A DNA stretch of 64,000 nt from Magnetococcales bacterium (lineage in GTDB: Bacteria; Pseudomonadota; Magnetococcia; Magnetococcales; Magnetaquicoccaceae): assembly GCA_015231375.1 (NCBI GenBank), contig JADGBT010000002.1, forward strand, positions 1 to 64,000, in the 5' to 3' direction. Under the pieces are notes generated by a model. It searched no databases and was not told the DNA's origin. It saw nothing but the letters and a program-made list of their open reading frames with translations. Position 1 is the first letter of the stretch; the number at the start of each line of letters is the position of its first letter. A program made the position numbers and the translations under genes. This document shows, one piece after another, positions 36,382 through 45,440 of this stretch.

Positions 36382-36474
36382 CCCATGAAACCGCCTCCCG
36401 ACGGCCTCTGCGCACCCTTCCCTCCCCATCCGACCCGACAGAAATTGCCCCACCCTGCAAGAATTGCCTCCTCC

Positions 36475-37944
36475 CTAGCGCTCCTTGAGGCTTTCATCCA
36501 TGACGCTGGTCAAGGTGTACAGGAAGTAGGTGATCAGCAAACGGGATCCCACCTTGATGTCAGCGGTGAGGGTCATGCCGCGAATCAGTCGCGCCCCTTC
36601 CGGCAGATATTCCAGATCGGTCTTGGTCAGTTTGACCCGTCCCACATGAAACGCTCCGCCCGCGTTGCGCGCCACATTCTCCCGGCCATCATTGACCCCC
36701 TGGAACGACTCCTGACTCACAAACTGCAAACGTCCCTCCAGCACCCCGTGACGCTGATAGGGAAAGGCGCTCACCTTGATCACCACCCGATCATCGGTCT
36801 TCACATACCCCACATCGATGGAATCGAGCATGATCTCGGCGATCAGCACCGCATCCGCCGGCACGATGGTGATCAGCAGTTCCGCCGGATTCAACACCGA
36901 TCCGGTAGCCCGTTTGGCCACATCCAACACCACCCCGTCCACCGGCGAGGTCATCACCTCCATGTCGCTCATCCGTTTGGCCTTGATCACCAACTCGTTG
37001 AGCTTGGACAATTCGGTACGGGCATCGATCAGGCGATCCAGCGACTGCCGCGCCCACTCGTCCACAAAGGTCTGACGTTCCGCCTTTTTGGCGGCCAGAT
37101 GATGTCGCATCTCCACCAGACGGTTGCCGGACTCCTGATGGGCCTGTTCGGTGCGCACCCGGTTGACCTTGGAGTCCTGATACTGCAATTGGCTGCCGGT
37201 GCCGCTTTTTTGCAAGGTATCGCGCATCCCCTCCACTTCCTTGAAGATCTTCAACAAGGTGGCCATGGAGACCCGTTCGTCCTCGGTGGAGCGGATATTG
37301 GCCTGCAAGCGTTGAATCTCTTCGTCGAACATCAGCAGCCTGGCCTGGTACTGGGCCTGGCGACGGGTCAGCAAAGCCGACTGCAACCGTTCGTCCGGAT
37401 TGGGGGAGGCGCCGATTTCAAAGGGGGTGTTGTTGATTTCGTGTTCCAGACGCCGGATCTGCACCTGGATGGCCTGCTGCTGGGCCAGCAGCGAGGAGAG
37501 ATCGGCATGGGCGAAGGTGGCGTCGAAGGTGGCCAGGATCTGTCCCTTGCGCACCGTGTCACCGGCCTTGACCTTCAATTCGCGGATGATCGCCCGTTCC
37601 ATGGGCTGAAGCTGCAACGGCGGGGTGTCGGTGGTGAGGCGGCCGTTGGCCACCACGATCATCTCCACCTCCACCAACGAGGAGATCACCAACGCCGACA
37701 CCATCATGCCGATCACCAGATAAAAAACCGACATCAGCAGGAAAGTCGGATTCTCGGCGATGATGACATCGATGCCCACCTGAAAGGGAATGGCGTCCGA
37801 CACCACCCGTTCGGAGCGTCCGGCCCACATCCGCGACCAGATTCGCCGCCAGAACCTGCGCAACCGCCCACCGGAAGCCGGGACAGCGTGTCCCCCCTCC
37901 TGACCTGTGGCGGTCTGGTTTTCTTCCCCTGGTTTTTCCTTCAT
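36475..37944 (-). CDS. HlyD-family type I secretion periplasmic adaptor
   Basis: 489 residues from ATG 37944 (AGGAA five bases upstream; the longer frame starts ten codons earlier with no site). A charged cytoplasmic tail precedes one membrane helix (about 68-90). Then comes the lipoyl/barrel half motif LQPMERAIIRELKVKAGDTV with GQILATFD, a long coiled coil (about 150-335), and the returning barrel MEVMTSPVDGVVLDV. The C-terminal beta domain has VGYVKTDDRVVIKVSAFPYQ and RLIRGMTLTADIKVGSR, the conserved HlyD end. It bridges the inner-membrane ABC transporter to a TolC-like channel, which is not in the window. It lies 180 bases after the transporter gene and directly upstream of the giant substrate gene. 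Confidence 0.93.
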   Translation of the reverse strand: MKEKPGEENQTATGQEGGHAVPASGGRLRRFWRRIWSRMWAGRSERVVSDAIPFQVGIDVIIAENPTFLLMSVFYLVIGMMVSALVISSLVEVEMIVVANGRLTTDTPPLQLQPMERAIIRELKVKAGDTVRKGQILATFDATFAHADLSSLLAQQQAIQVQIRRLEHEINNTPFEIGASPNPDERLQSALLTRRQAQYQARLLMFDEEIQRLQANIRSTEDERVSMATLLKIFKEVEGMRDTLQKSGTGSQLQYQDSKVNRVRTEQAHQESGNRLVEMRHHLAAKKAERQTFVDEWARQSLDRLIDARTELSKLNELVIKAKRMSDMEVMTSPVDGVVLDVAKRATGSVLNPAELLITIVPADAVLIAEIMLDSIDVGYVKTDDRVVIKVSAFPYQRHGVLEGRLQFVSQESFQGVNDGRENVARNAGGAFHVGRVKLTKTDLEYLPEGARLIRGMTLTADIKVGSRLLITYFLYTLTSVMDESLKER

Positions 37945-38126
37945 GTCGTTTCCTGAGAAAAATGACCGACTCATCCGAAACTTGCCAGACCCGTTGGGCC
38001 ATGCAAATCCGGTGCCGCGTCATCCACCAGCCCACGGATCCCCCTCGAAGAAACGAATCGTCCAACCATCCCCACATCCTGGCCAACATCCCGCCCGGCC
38101 CGCATCCCGACGCCACCTCCCGGCTC

Positions 38127-40298
38127 TCACCCCCGCCGGACCGTCATGGCGTGACTGGTCTGCTGGTCCCACAGATGGCGGTAGATGTCGCAACGCTCCA
38201 ACAACTCCTCATGGGTGGCGAAATCCACCACCTCGCCCTTGTCGAGCACCAGGATGGCGTCGGCGGAGACCAGCGAAGAGAGCCGATGGGAGACGATGAT
38301 CATGGTGCGTCCCGCCGAAATCTTGTCGAGACTCTGACGGATGATCGCTTCGCTTTCCGGATCCAGGGCGCTGGTGGCCTCGTCGAAAATCAACAACCGG
38401 GGACTGAGCAGCAGAGCGCGGGCAATGGCGATCCGCTGCCGTTGCCCCCCGGAGAAATTGGAGGCGTTCTCCTCCACCCAGGTTTCGTAGGAGTGGGGCA
38501 GACGGTCGATGAACTCGTCGGCCCCGGCCAGACGGGCCGCCTCGATCACCTCGATCAAGGTGGCCTCGGGTCGGCCTGCGGCGATGTTCTCGCGGATCGT
38601 GCCCCGGAAGAGGATATTGTCTTGCAACACCACCCCGATGCTGCGCCGCAGATGGGCCAGATCGAAATGGCGGATGTCGTGGCCGTTGAGATGGATCAAC
38701 CCCTCCTGGGCGGTATGGATCCCTTGCAACAGACGGGTCAGGGTGGTCTTGCCGGAACCCGATCGACCCACCACGCCGATCATGCGCCCCTCTTCCACCT
38801 TGAACGACACCCGTTTCAACGCGGGCAGCACCGCCTTTTCGTAGCGAAAGGAGATGTTGCTGAACTCGATGGAGCCGGTGATGGGCATGCGGATGCCCCG
38901 TTGATTCGGATCCCGTTCCGGGGGATGGTTCATCACCGAGCCAAGCATGCGCACGGCCAGGGCGGTTTGTTGATATTCGTTGATCAAGCCGACGATCTGC
39001 ACCAAAGGTCCGGTCACCCGACCGGAGAGCATGTTGAAGGCCACCAGCGCCCCGAGGCTCAAGGAGTTGTCGAACACCTCCATGGCCCCCACGCCGATGA
39101 TGGAGACCTGCATGCACGACTGCAAGGCGCCGGTCAGCACCGTGGCCTTGATGCCGATCCCCCCCACGCGTGCGCGGCTTAAAATCGACACCGCCACCTT
39201 GCGATCCCACGACGCCTTGCGCAACGGCTCCAAGGCCATGGACTTGACCGCCCGCATGCCGTGGATGGTCTCCACCAGATCCGCCTGTCGCAATCCTTCG
39301 GCGTTGTAGAGGCTTTCCAGGTGGGTGCGGAAGGTGGGCAACATCACCCCGATCACCGCCGCGATCGCCAGGGTGAACAGCAGCACCACCAGGGTGAGGG
39401 TGCCGCTGTACATGGTCAGGCCCAGGATCAACAGCGGCAGGGTGGCGGCGTCCAGCAGGGTGTGAAACAGGGTGCCGGTCAAGAAGTTGCGCACCACCTC
39501 GGTCTGTTGCATGTGGCGGATCAGGATACCGGTGGTGGTGTTTTCGAAAAAGGGCATCGGCAGATGCAGCAGATGGTGAAACGATCGGGACAACAAACGG
39601 GCGTCGATCTTGTTGGTGGCCACCAGCATCAGATACTGGCGCACATAGCTAAACAACGCCTCGAACAGCATCACCACCAGCAAGATGATGGTCAAAGTCA
39701 ACAGGGTCTGATGGCTCTGGTGGGGAATCACCCGGTCGATCATGATGTTGAAGAACATCGGCATGGCCAGACTCAGAACGCTCGACAGCAGCGCCGCGAT
39801 GGCCACATTGCGCAACAGCTTGCGCTGATTGAGAATCTCCGGCATGAACCAGCGCAATCCGAACGGCTGACGCTCCACCTCCGGTTCGTGCTCCCGCCGA
39901 CACAACAAAAGCGTGCCGCTCCAATCCGCCTCGAACTCCTTGCGGCTCACCACCACGGTTCCGGTCTGTTCGCTTCTGGGGTCCATCACCGTGGCGCTCG
40001 GCACCCCGTCGGCCGCCTGGGCCACCCGACTGACGATCAGCCAGTGGCCGCTGAGGGTTTCGGCCATCACCGGATAGGCGCTGCCCAATCCAGAGAGTTC
40101 CTTCCATTTGCGATTGGTCAGCAAGGCCCCTTTCAGCCCCACCTCCTGCATCAATCGCAGAATCGAACCCACGATGTCCGCCTCCCGCGCACCGAGCAAC
40201 TGCTCCGGGGTGACATCCACGCCGTGATGCCGACACACCAGAAACAGGCACCGCAAAGCCGACAGAAACGGAGAAATATGGGTCAAAGGGGCGGTCAA
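38127..40298 (-). CDS. Type I secretion ABC transporter with C39-like (non-peptidase) domain
   Basis: 723 residues. A C39-like domain (about 1-140) keeps the His (GHWLIVSR) and Asp (VMDPRSE) of bacteriocin-processing peptidases but has Ser13 where the catalytic Cys should be (SPFLSALRCLFLVCRHHG). It should dock substrates without cleaving them, as in HlyB. Six membrane helices (about 160-430) and an ATPase domain follow. The latter has Walker A GVVGRSGSGKTTLTRLL, signature NFSGGQRQRIAIARALL, Walker B LLIFDEATSALD and the H-loop IVSHRLSSL. The start is a TTG with no in-frame ATG upstream and a poor ribosome-binding site, so the exact start is uncertain. It heads the secretion operon. Confidence 0.93.
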   Translation of the reverse strand: MTAPLTHISPFLSALRCLFLVCRHHGVDVTPEQLLGAREADIVGSILRLMQEVGLKGALLTNRKWKELSGLGSAYPVMAETLSGHWLIVSRVAQAADGVPSATVMDPRSEQTGTVVVSRKEFEADWSGTLLLCRREHEPEVERQPFGLRWFMPEILNQRKLLRNVAIAALLSSVLSLAMPMFFNIMIDRVIPHQSHQTLLTLTIILLVVMLFEALFSYVRQYLMLVATNKIDARLLSRSFHHLLHLPMPFFENTTTGILIRHMQQTEVVRNFLTGTLFHTLLDAATLPLLILGLTMYSGTLTLVVLLFTLAIAAVIGVMLPTFRTHLESLYNAEGLRQADLVETIHGMRAVKSMALEPLRKASWDRKVAVSILSRARVGGIGIKATVLTGALQSCMQVSIIGVGAMEVFDNSLSLGALVAFNMLSGRVTGPLVQIVGLINEYQQTALAVRMLGSVMNHPPERDPNQRGIRMPITGSIEFSNISFRYEKAVLPALKRVSFKVEEGRMIGVVGRSGSGKTTLTRLLQGIHTAQEGLIHLNGHDIRHFDLAHLRRSIGVVLQDNILFRGTIRENIAAGRPEATLIEVIEAARLAGADEFIDRLPHSYETWVEENASNFSGGQRQRIAIARALLLSPRLLIFDEATSALDPESEAIIRQSLDKISAGRTMIIVSHRLSSLVSADAILVLDKGEVVDFATHEELLERCDIYRHLWDQQTSHAMTVRRG

Positions 40299-40466
40299 GG
40301 CGTTTCTCGGGGGCGTCGTGGCGCTCCCCCCTCTTTAATTCAAAGTAAACATGAGTGCCGGATGAAATCCTCTGGGACTATCGTGACCCAGAAACCGTCA
40401 AACATGCCGAGACGCCCGGCAAAAGTCAAAGACAAAACCGTCACGGCCACAAGCCGCCGAAAAGAA

Positions 40467-40495
40467 TTCCCAATCCGCAAGAAATCGACTAGAAT
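40467..40495 (+). promoter_or_regulatory. Possible sigma70 promoter of the TPR/GT41 gene
   Basis: TAGAAT at 40490-40495 is a good -10 element, with a weak -35 (TTCCCA) 17 bases upstream, about 85 bases before the ATG at 40582. The 283-base divergent region (40299-40581) otherwise shows nothing distinctive. Confidence 0.35.
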
Positions 40496-40581
40496 GCTTT
40501 AATGATCATCATACCCCGGAAGGTGCCACGCGCACCCTTGTTGCCTTTCGCTCCCCGGCTCTCCCCTCGAAGGTCACGCTC

Positions 40582-43500
40582 ATGAAATCAGGCAAGTCGA
40601 AAAACCGCACCCCCGCCGCCCTCCCCCCGGTGCCGGCCGCGCCCATCCAAAAGGCGCTGGAACTCCACCAGAAAGGACAACTGCCAGAGGCGGAACTCCT
40701 CTATCGCCAGATTCTACGGGATCAGCCACGCCACCAGGACGCCCACAACCTGCTGGGATTCCTGCTGCACCAGAAAGGCGCGCGGGACGAGGCCATCGTC
40801 TCGATCCAAAAAGCCATCGCCCTGGATCCGGGTCAGCCGCTGTTTCACAACAATCTCGGCATCGTCCACCAAAACCATGGACAACCCGACGCGGCCATCG
40901 CCTGTTATCAAAAAGCCCTGAAACTCGATCCCCGCTATCACGCGGCCCTGGGAAACCTGGGCACCTTGTACCAGGCGCAAGGTCGTTTCGACGAGGCCAT
41001 CGCCTGTCAGGAACAGGCCTTGAAACTCGATCCATCCTTCTTTGAAGGCCACGCCAACCTGGGCAACATCCGCTGCGAGCAGAAAAAATTCCAGGAGGCC
41101 ATCGCCTGTTACCAAAAGGCCCTGGAACTCAAACCGGATTACGTCAACGCCATGCACAACATGGCCTATGTGCTGCAAAAACTCGAACAGCACGACGACG
41201 CCATCCAGTGGCTGGAACAGGCCCTCGCCATACGGCCGGACTATCTGGAAGCCCTCAACTGTCTGGGCAACGTGTTCCAGGATCTGGGACGCTGGCAGGA
41301 GGCCATCGCCTGTTACCAGAAAGCGTTGGCCATCAACCCCCGCTATCACGAAGCCCTGTGCAACATGGGCAACGTGTTGTGCGACCAGGGTCGGCTCGAC
41401 GAGTCCATCGCCTGTCACCAGCAGGCGCTGGCCATCAAGCCGGATCTGCACGAATCCTACACCCACATGGCCAACGCCTTGCAACTGCAAGAGCGCATGG
41501 ACGAAGCCATCGCCTGTTATCATCAGGCCCTGGCCATCAAACCCGGTGACGAAACCGCCTTGGAAAATCTCGGCGTGGCCTGCAATGTCCAAGGCGATCT
41601 GGAAGGGGCCATCCACTGCACCCGCCAACTGCTGGCCACGAAAAACGACGATCCCAACCTGATCGCCTCGCTGCTCAATCTGCTGCGCCAGATCTGCGAC
41701 TGGCCGGACTGTCCGGCGCTGTTCGACGACATGATGCGACGCTTTCACGCGGGCAACAAGCTGATCAACCCCTTTGTCTTTCTGACCCTGCCCACCACCC
41801 CCGCCGAACAGAAAGCCTGCGCCGAATACTACATCGATCGCAAATACCGGGCGCGCCGCAATCTGGTCGCCCAACCCAGACACGACCCCCATCCCCGACG
41901 CATCCGCATCGGTTACCTCTCCTGCGACTTTCTCAACCACGCCACCGCCATCCTCATGGCCGAGATGATCAAGCTCCACGACCGGGAGCGGTTCGAGATC
42001 TTCATCTACTCCTACGGAGACAACGACGGCAAGGAGATGCGCCAGCGCATCGTCGCGAGCTGCGACCGCTTCATCGATTTGAAAAACGTCGATCACGAAA
42101 ACGCCGCCCGCCAGATCCACGCGGACGGCATCCACATTCTGGTGGAACTCAAAGGGTTCACCAAAGGGGCGCGGCTGGAAATCTCCGCCCAACGCCCGGC
42201 CCCGCTCCAGGTGAGCTGGCTCGGTTATCCCGGCACCATGGGCGCGCCCCACATCGACTATGTGGTCGCCGATCCGTTCATCATTCCCCATGGTCAGGAA
42301 CATCACTACAGCGAACAGGTGGTCCGTCTGCCCCACTGCTACCAACCCAACGACCGGCTGCGCGCCCTGCCGGAATCCGGCCCCAGCCGCAAGGAGTGCG
42401 GACTGCCCGCGACCGGACTGATCTTCTCCAATTTCAACCAGACCTACAAAATCACCCCGGAGATCTTCGCCGCCTGGATGGAGGTGCTGCGTCAGGTGCC
42501 AGACAGCGTGCTGTGGCTGCTGGAATCCAATCCCCTGGTGGCGGCCAACCTGCGCCTAGAGGCAGAAAAACAGGGCATGGATCCAGCCCGCCTCCATTTC
42601 GCCCCCAAACTGGGCGTGGCGGAACATCTGGCCCGTTATCATCTGGTGGATCTGGTGCTAGACACCTTTCCCGTCACCTCCCACACCACGGCCAGCGACG
42701 CGCTCTGGATCGGCTGTCCCCTGGTGACCATCGCCGGAGACACCTTTGTCTCGCGGGTGGCCGGAAGCCTGCTGCACGCCATCGGCGCTCCGGAACTGGT
42801 GGCCGACTCCCTGGAAGAGTACGTCTCCATCGCCTTGACACTGGCCAGGAATCCGGAACGCCTCCAGGCCCTGCGCACCCGGATTCAGACCAACCGCGCC
42901 ACCTCGCCCCTGTTCGACACGCCCCGTTTCACCCGCGACCTGGAAGCGGTGTTCGAGACCATCTGGCAACGCCACGAAGCCGGCGAAGCCCCGACCCATC
43001 TCGATATTCCCCCCTCCTTCGCCTCCCCGGACTCCCCGCCCCCGGTGATCGCGCCCGCGCTGGCAACCCCCGTGGCCCCAGCCGCGACCCCGACCTCCGT
43101 GGTGTCATCTCCGGTGGCGATACCCGTGGCTCCCGCCGCGACCCCGACCCCCGTGGTGTCGTCTCCGATGACGATACCCTTGGCCCCAGCCGCGACCCCA
43201 ACCCCCGCGCCCGACCTGGCACCCGTCGAGCTGTCCATCTGCGTCACCACCGAATCGGGTCAGGCCTGGCTGCCCCACACCCTAGAACACCTGAAATGGA
43301 CCCTGAACACCCCCAGAAGCATCGAGATCCTGGTAGTCACCGGTCCGGAAGGAACCGACAACACGGCCAGAATCCGCAACCTGGGGGCCGGTTTCCCCCG
43401 CTTCCGTCAGGTCAGCCTGCCCCGTCCCCTGTCAGGCCCGGCCCTGACCCAGGCGGCCCTGCGTCTGGGCCAGGGGGCCTTCCGGGTCCACCTGGAAAGC

Positions 43501-44481
43501 GGCGATCGCCTCGTTCCGGACGTGCTTTTGGAAGAACTCGACCTCCTGATCCAAGACGACCGGATCGTCGCCTCCCACGCCCCGTGGCGCCTGTGGAACG
43601 ACACCACCGGCACGGACCTGGGGCTGTTCTATCCCGTGGACGAGGCGGTCACCTTCGAGCGCAACCAGATGGCCAATCTGTTCAACTTCATCGTGCTGAA
43701 CCACATCTTCCCGGAAGTGGCCCTGCACCGCGCCGATACCCTGACGCGGGTCTCGTTCGATCTTCAGGCCACCTACGGCCCGCTGGTCACCACCTTCCGC
43801 GCCAATGCCCACGGAGCGATCCGCTTTCAGCCCCGCCCCTTCCTGCTGTCGGTGCTGCGCCACGCCACCCCCGGAAACGCCCACGCCAAACCCGGCACCA
43901 CCACCCTCCTCGAACAGCTCGACCACTACCGCTGTGGCCTGGAGATCGCCGCCTCCCTGGCTTTGTCGAGCCTCGGCATGCCGGATTTCGATCCGGGCAA
44001 CCGGGGCGTGGTCTTGGAACTGATCAACGACTTTGTGGTACGACGCATCCTGGTGGCCGCCAACATCGCCCAGGCCCATCAGGATTCCATCACCGCCTCC
44101 CTCTGTCTGAAGCGCGCCTTGCTGTGGAGCCGGAACGAACCGGATCGGCAATACATCCGTGACCAGGAAGCGGCCGTGCTGATCGGCGCGGCCTATCAGG
44201 CCCTGAAAGAACGGTTCGACACCCTGCCCGACGCCCAGAGTCTGATCTGTTGCGGTGTGAGCAATCCCGACGTGGTGCGCGACAGCCTGCGCCAGATCGC
44301 CCCGGCCATTGCGGTGGAAGTGCGGGATCCGGCCACGGCCGTCAACGCCTTGGATCGCGGCGTCTGCCTGCATCTGACCGAAAGCGAAGAGATTCGGACC
44401 GCTTTGCTCCAGTCCGGCGTGCCCCTCGACCGGGTGGTGACGACCACCGATCTGCTCGCCATGTTCCGCGTCACGGCCTGA
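40582..44481 (+). CDS. TPR-GT41 (O-GlcNAc-transferase-like) glycosyltransferase with C-terminal GT2-like domain
   Basis: 1299 residues. About ten TPR units (about 15-365; repeating EAIACYQKALxLxP) precede a GT41/SPINDLY-type catalytic region (about 430-800). That region has RIRIGYLSCDFLNHATA, LQVSWLGYPGTMGAPHIDYV, and the sugar-nucleotide-binding HTTASDALWIGCPLVTIAGD followed by SRVAGSLLHAIGAPELV. A Pro/Ala repeat linker (about 826-880) leads to a third region (about 885-1299) with a GT2-like opening (LSICVTTESGQAWLP). GT41 enzymes attach sugars to Ser/Thr of proteins in the cytoplasm. The gene is divergent from the type I secretion operon that serves a Thr-rich giant protein, so that protein is an attractive substrate; this is inference. 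Confidence 0.85.
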   Translation: MKSGKSKNRTPAALPPVPAAPIQKALELHQKGQLPEAELLYRQILRDQPRHQDAHNLLGFLLHQKGARDEAIVSIQKAIALDPGQPLFHNNLGIVHQNHGQPDAAIACYQKALKLDPRYHAALGNLGTLYQAQGRFDEAIACQEQALKLDPSFFEGHANLGNIRCEQKKFQEAIACYQKALELKPDYVNAMHNMAYVLQKLEQHDDAIQWLEQALAIRPDYLEALNCLGNVFQDLGRWQEAIACYQKALAINPRYHEALCNMGNVLCDQGRLDESIACHQQALAIKPDLHESYTHMANALQLQERMDEAIACYHQALAIKPGDETALENLGVACNVQGDLEGAIHCTRQLLATKNDDPNLIASLLNLLRQICDWPDCPALFDDMMRRFHAGNKLINPFVFLTLPTTPAEQKACAEYYIDRKYRARRNLVAQPRHDPHPRRIRIGYLSCDFLNHATAILMAEMIKLHDRERFEIFIYSYGDNDGKEMRQRIVASCDRFIDLKNVDHENAARQIHADGIHILVELKGFTKGARLEISAQRPAPLQVSWLGYPGTMGAPHIDYVVADPFIIPHGQEHHYSEQVVRLPHCYQPNDRLRALPESGPSRKECGLPATGLIFSNFNQTYKITPEIFAAWMEVLRQVPDSVLWLLESNPLVAANLRLEAEKQGMDPARLHFAPKLGVAEHLARYHLVDLVLDTFPVTSHTTASDALWIGCPLVTIAGDTFVSRVAGSLLHAIGAPELVADSLEEYVSIALTLARNPERLQALRTRIQTNRATSPLFDTPRFTRDLEAVFETIWQRHEAGEAPTHLDIPPSFASPDSPPPVIAPALATPVAPAATPTSVVSSPVAIPVAPAATPTPVVSSPMTIPLAPAATPTPAPDLAPVELSICVTTESGQAWLPHTLEHLKWTLNTPRSIEILVVTGPEGTDNTARIRNLGAGFPRFRQVSLPRPLSGPALTQAALRLGQGAFRVHLESGDRLVPDVLLEELDLLIQDDRIVASHAPWRLWNDTTGTDLGLFYPVDEAVTFERNQMANLFNFIVLNHIFPEVALHRADTLTRVSFDLQATYGPLVTTFRANAHGAIRFQPRPFLLSVLRHATPGNAHAKPGTTTLLEQLDHYRCGLEIAASLALSSLGMPDFDPGNRGVVLELINDFVVRRILVAANIAQAHQDSITASLCLKRALLWSRNEPDRQYIRDQEAAVLIGAAYQALKERFDTLPDAQSLICCGVSNPDVVRDSLRQIAPAIAVEVRDPATAVNALDRGVCLHLTESEEIRTALLQSGVPLDRVVTTTDLLAMFRVTA
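43064..43215 (+). repeat. Tandem 54-bp repeats encoding a Pro/Ala-rich linker
   Basis: About 2.7 copies of an 18-residue unit (PVAPAATPTxVVSSPxxI) in the linker between the GT41 and GT2-like parts. The copies are close at DNA level, suggesting recent slippage and a length-variable hinge. Confidence 0.8.
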
Positions 44482-44587
44482 AAGGAAAAAAACGTCCATC
44501 CCCTCTTGAAAAACGGTCGGTTCGATCCCAATTCAATCGTCGCTGGGATTCAACACTCCATGACCGACCGAATTTCAGGAGAAACGG

Positions 44588-45277
44588 ATGAGCGTGCCAC
44601 TCGATTTCAACTTGCGCCATATCGGCATCGATATCCCGCTGGTGACTGGGCTGCATTGCGGCAGTGGCGCGGCCTGGAAGCAGAACTGGCTCAACACCGA
44701 CGCCGAGACCTTCGTGGGCAGCAACGGCGTCCAGACCACACCCGTGGCGCTGTTCGCCCCCGACGGCTACGAGCATACCAACTTCTATTACCTGCAACAC
44801 GACGCCACCACCCCCTTTCCCATACCCGACAACCTGTTCGGGCACTGCTATTCCGAGCACTTCATCGAACATCTGACCCGGGATCAGGGGCTGGCCTTCT
44901 TGCAAGAGGTCCACCGCATGCTGCGTCCGGGCGGAATCTTGCGTCTGAGCACCCCGGATCTGCACGCCAATCTGGAACTGTTCTTTCATACCGAACGGCC
45001 CGCCTTCGCCCAGAGCGTCGCGTTCCTGGAAGGACGGGTTCCGGCCTGGCATGTGCGCAACCGGGCTTTCATGGTGAATCAACTGTTTCATTTCTGGGGT
45101 CACCAGTGGATCTACGACTTCGAGGATCTGGCTCTGCTGCTCAAACAGGCCGGATTCCCCGCCGCGTCCATTCAGAGGCGCGCCTTCCGGGAAGGCGCCA
45201 TCGCCGATGTCGAACAACTCGACCAGGAAGCGCGCAGCCAGGAGAACCTGTTCGTCGAGGCGGTCAAGGCCCCGTGA
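44588..45277 (+). CDS. SAM-dependent methyltransferase-like protein
   Basis: 229 residues, cytoplasmic. The start ATG follows AGGAG at ideal spacing. The N-terminal GLHCGSGAAWKQNWLNTD resembles motif I plus the following acidic strand of class I methyltransferases. FGHCYSEHFIEHLTRDQGLA corresponds to the D-xx-EH motif, and MLRPGGILRLSTPDL to post-motif III. This is the type common in exopolysaccharide and O-antigen clusters, where it caps or modifies sugars. It lies between two glycosyltransferase genes on the same strand. Confidence 0.8.
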   Translation: MSVPLDFNLRHIGIDIPLVTGLHCGSGAAWKQNWLNTDAETFVGSNGVQTTPVALFAPDGYEHTNFYYLQHDATTPFPIPDNLFGHCYSEHFIEHLTRDQGLAFLQEVHRMLRPGGILRLSTPDLHANLELFFHTERPAFAQSVAFLEGRVPAWHVRNRAFMVNQLFHFWGHQWIYDFEDLALLLKQAGFPAASIQRRAFREGAIADVEQLDQEARSQENLFVEAVKAP

Positions 45278-45440
45278 CACCGGGGCCGACACCGCTTGAC
45301 GGGCGGAAGGGAGAACGGGGAAGCACGGTTTTGCGGTTGCCTTCGGGGACAAAGGGCATTACTGTTTTGCCACCCGGTCGGCCATCACGACCCGGACCGT
45401 CCTCCCCCATCCACCCGTTTGTCGTGACAGTCAGGCCAGC

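Larger units (their letters stand above)
35978..36474. other. Leader and promoter region of the giant repeat gene
   Basis: About 500 bases without a gene between hlyD and the giant gene. It holds a sigma54-type promoter (36366-36381), an inverted repeat (36140-36156) and the ribosome-binding site. Transcription from the sigma54 site would give an untranslated leader of about 375 bases. Confidence 0.6.

Noticed and set aside
40299-40581. Sigma54 promoter for the secretion operon itself
   Set aside because: No GG-N10-GC pair with a TTGC-like -12 element was found on the minus strand upstream of the transporter gene.
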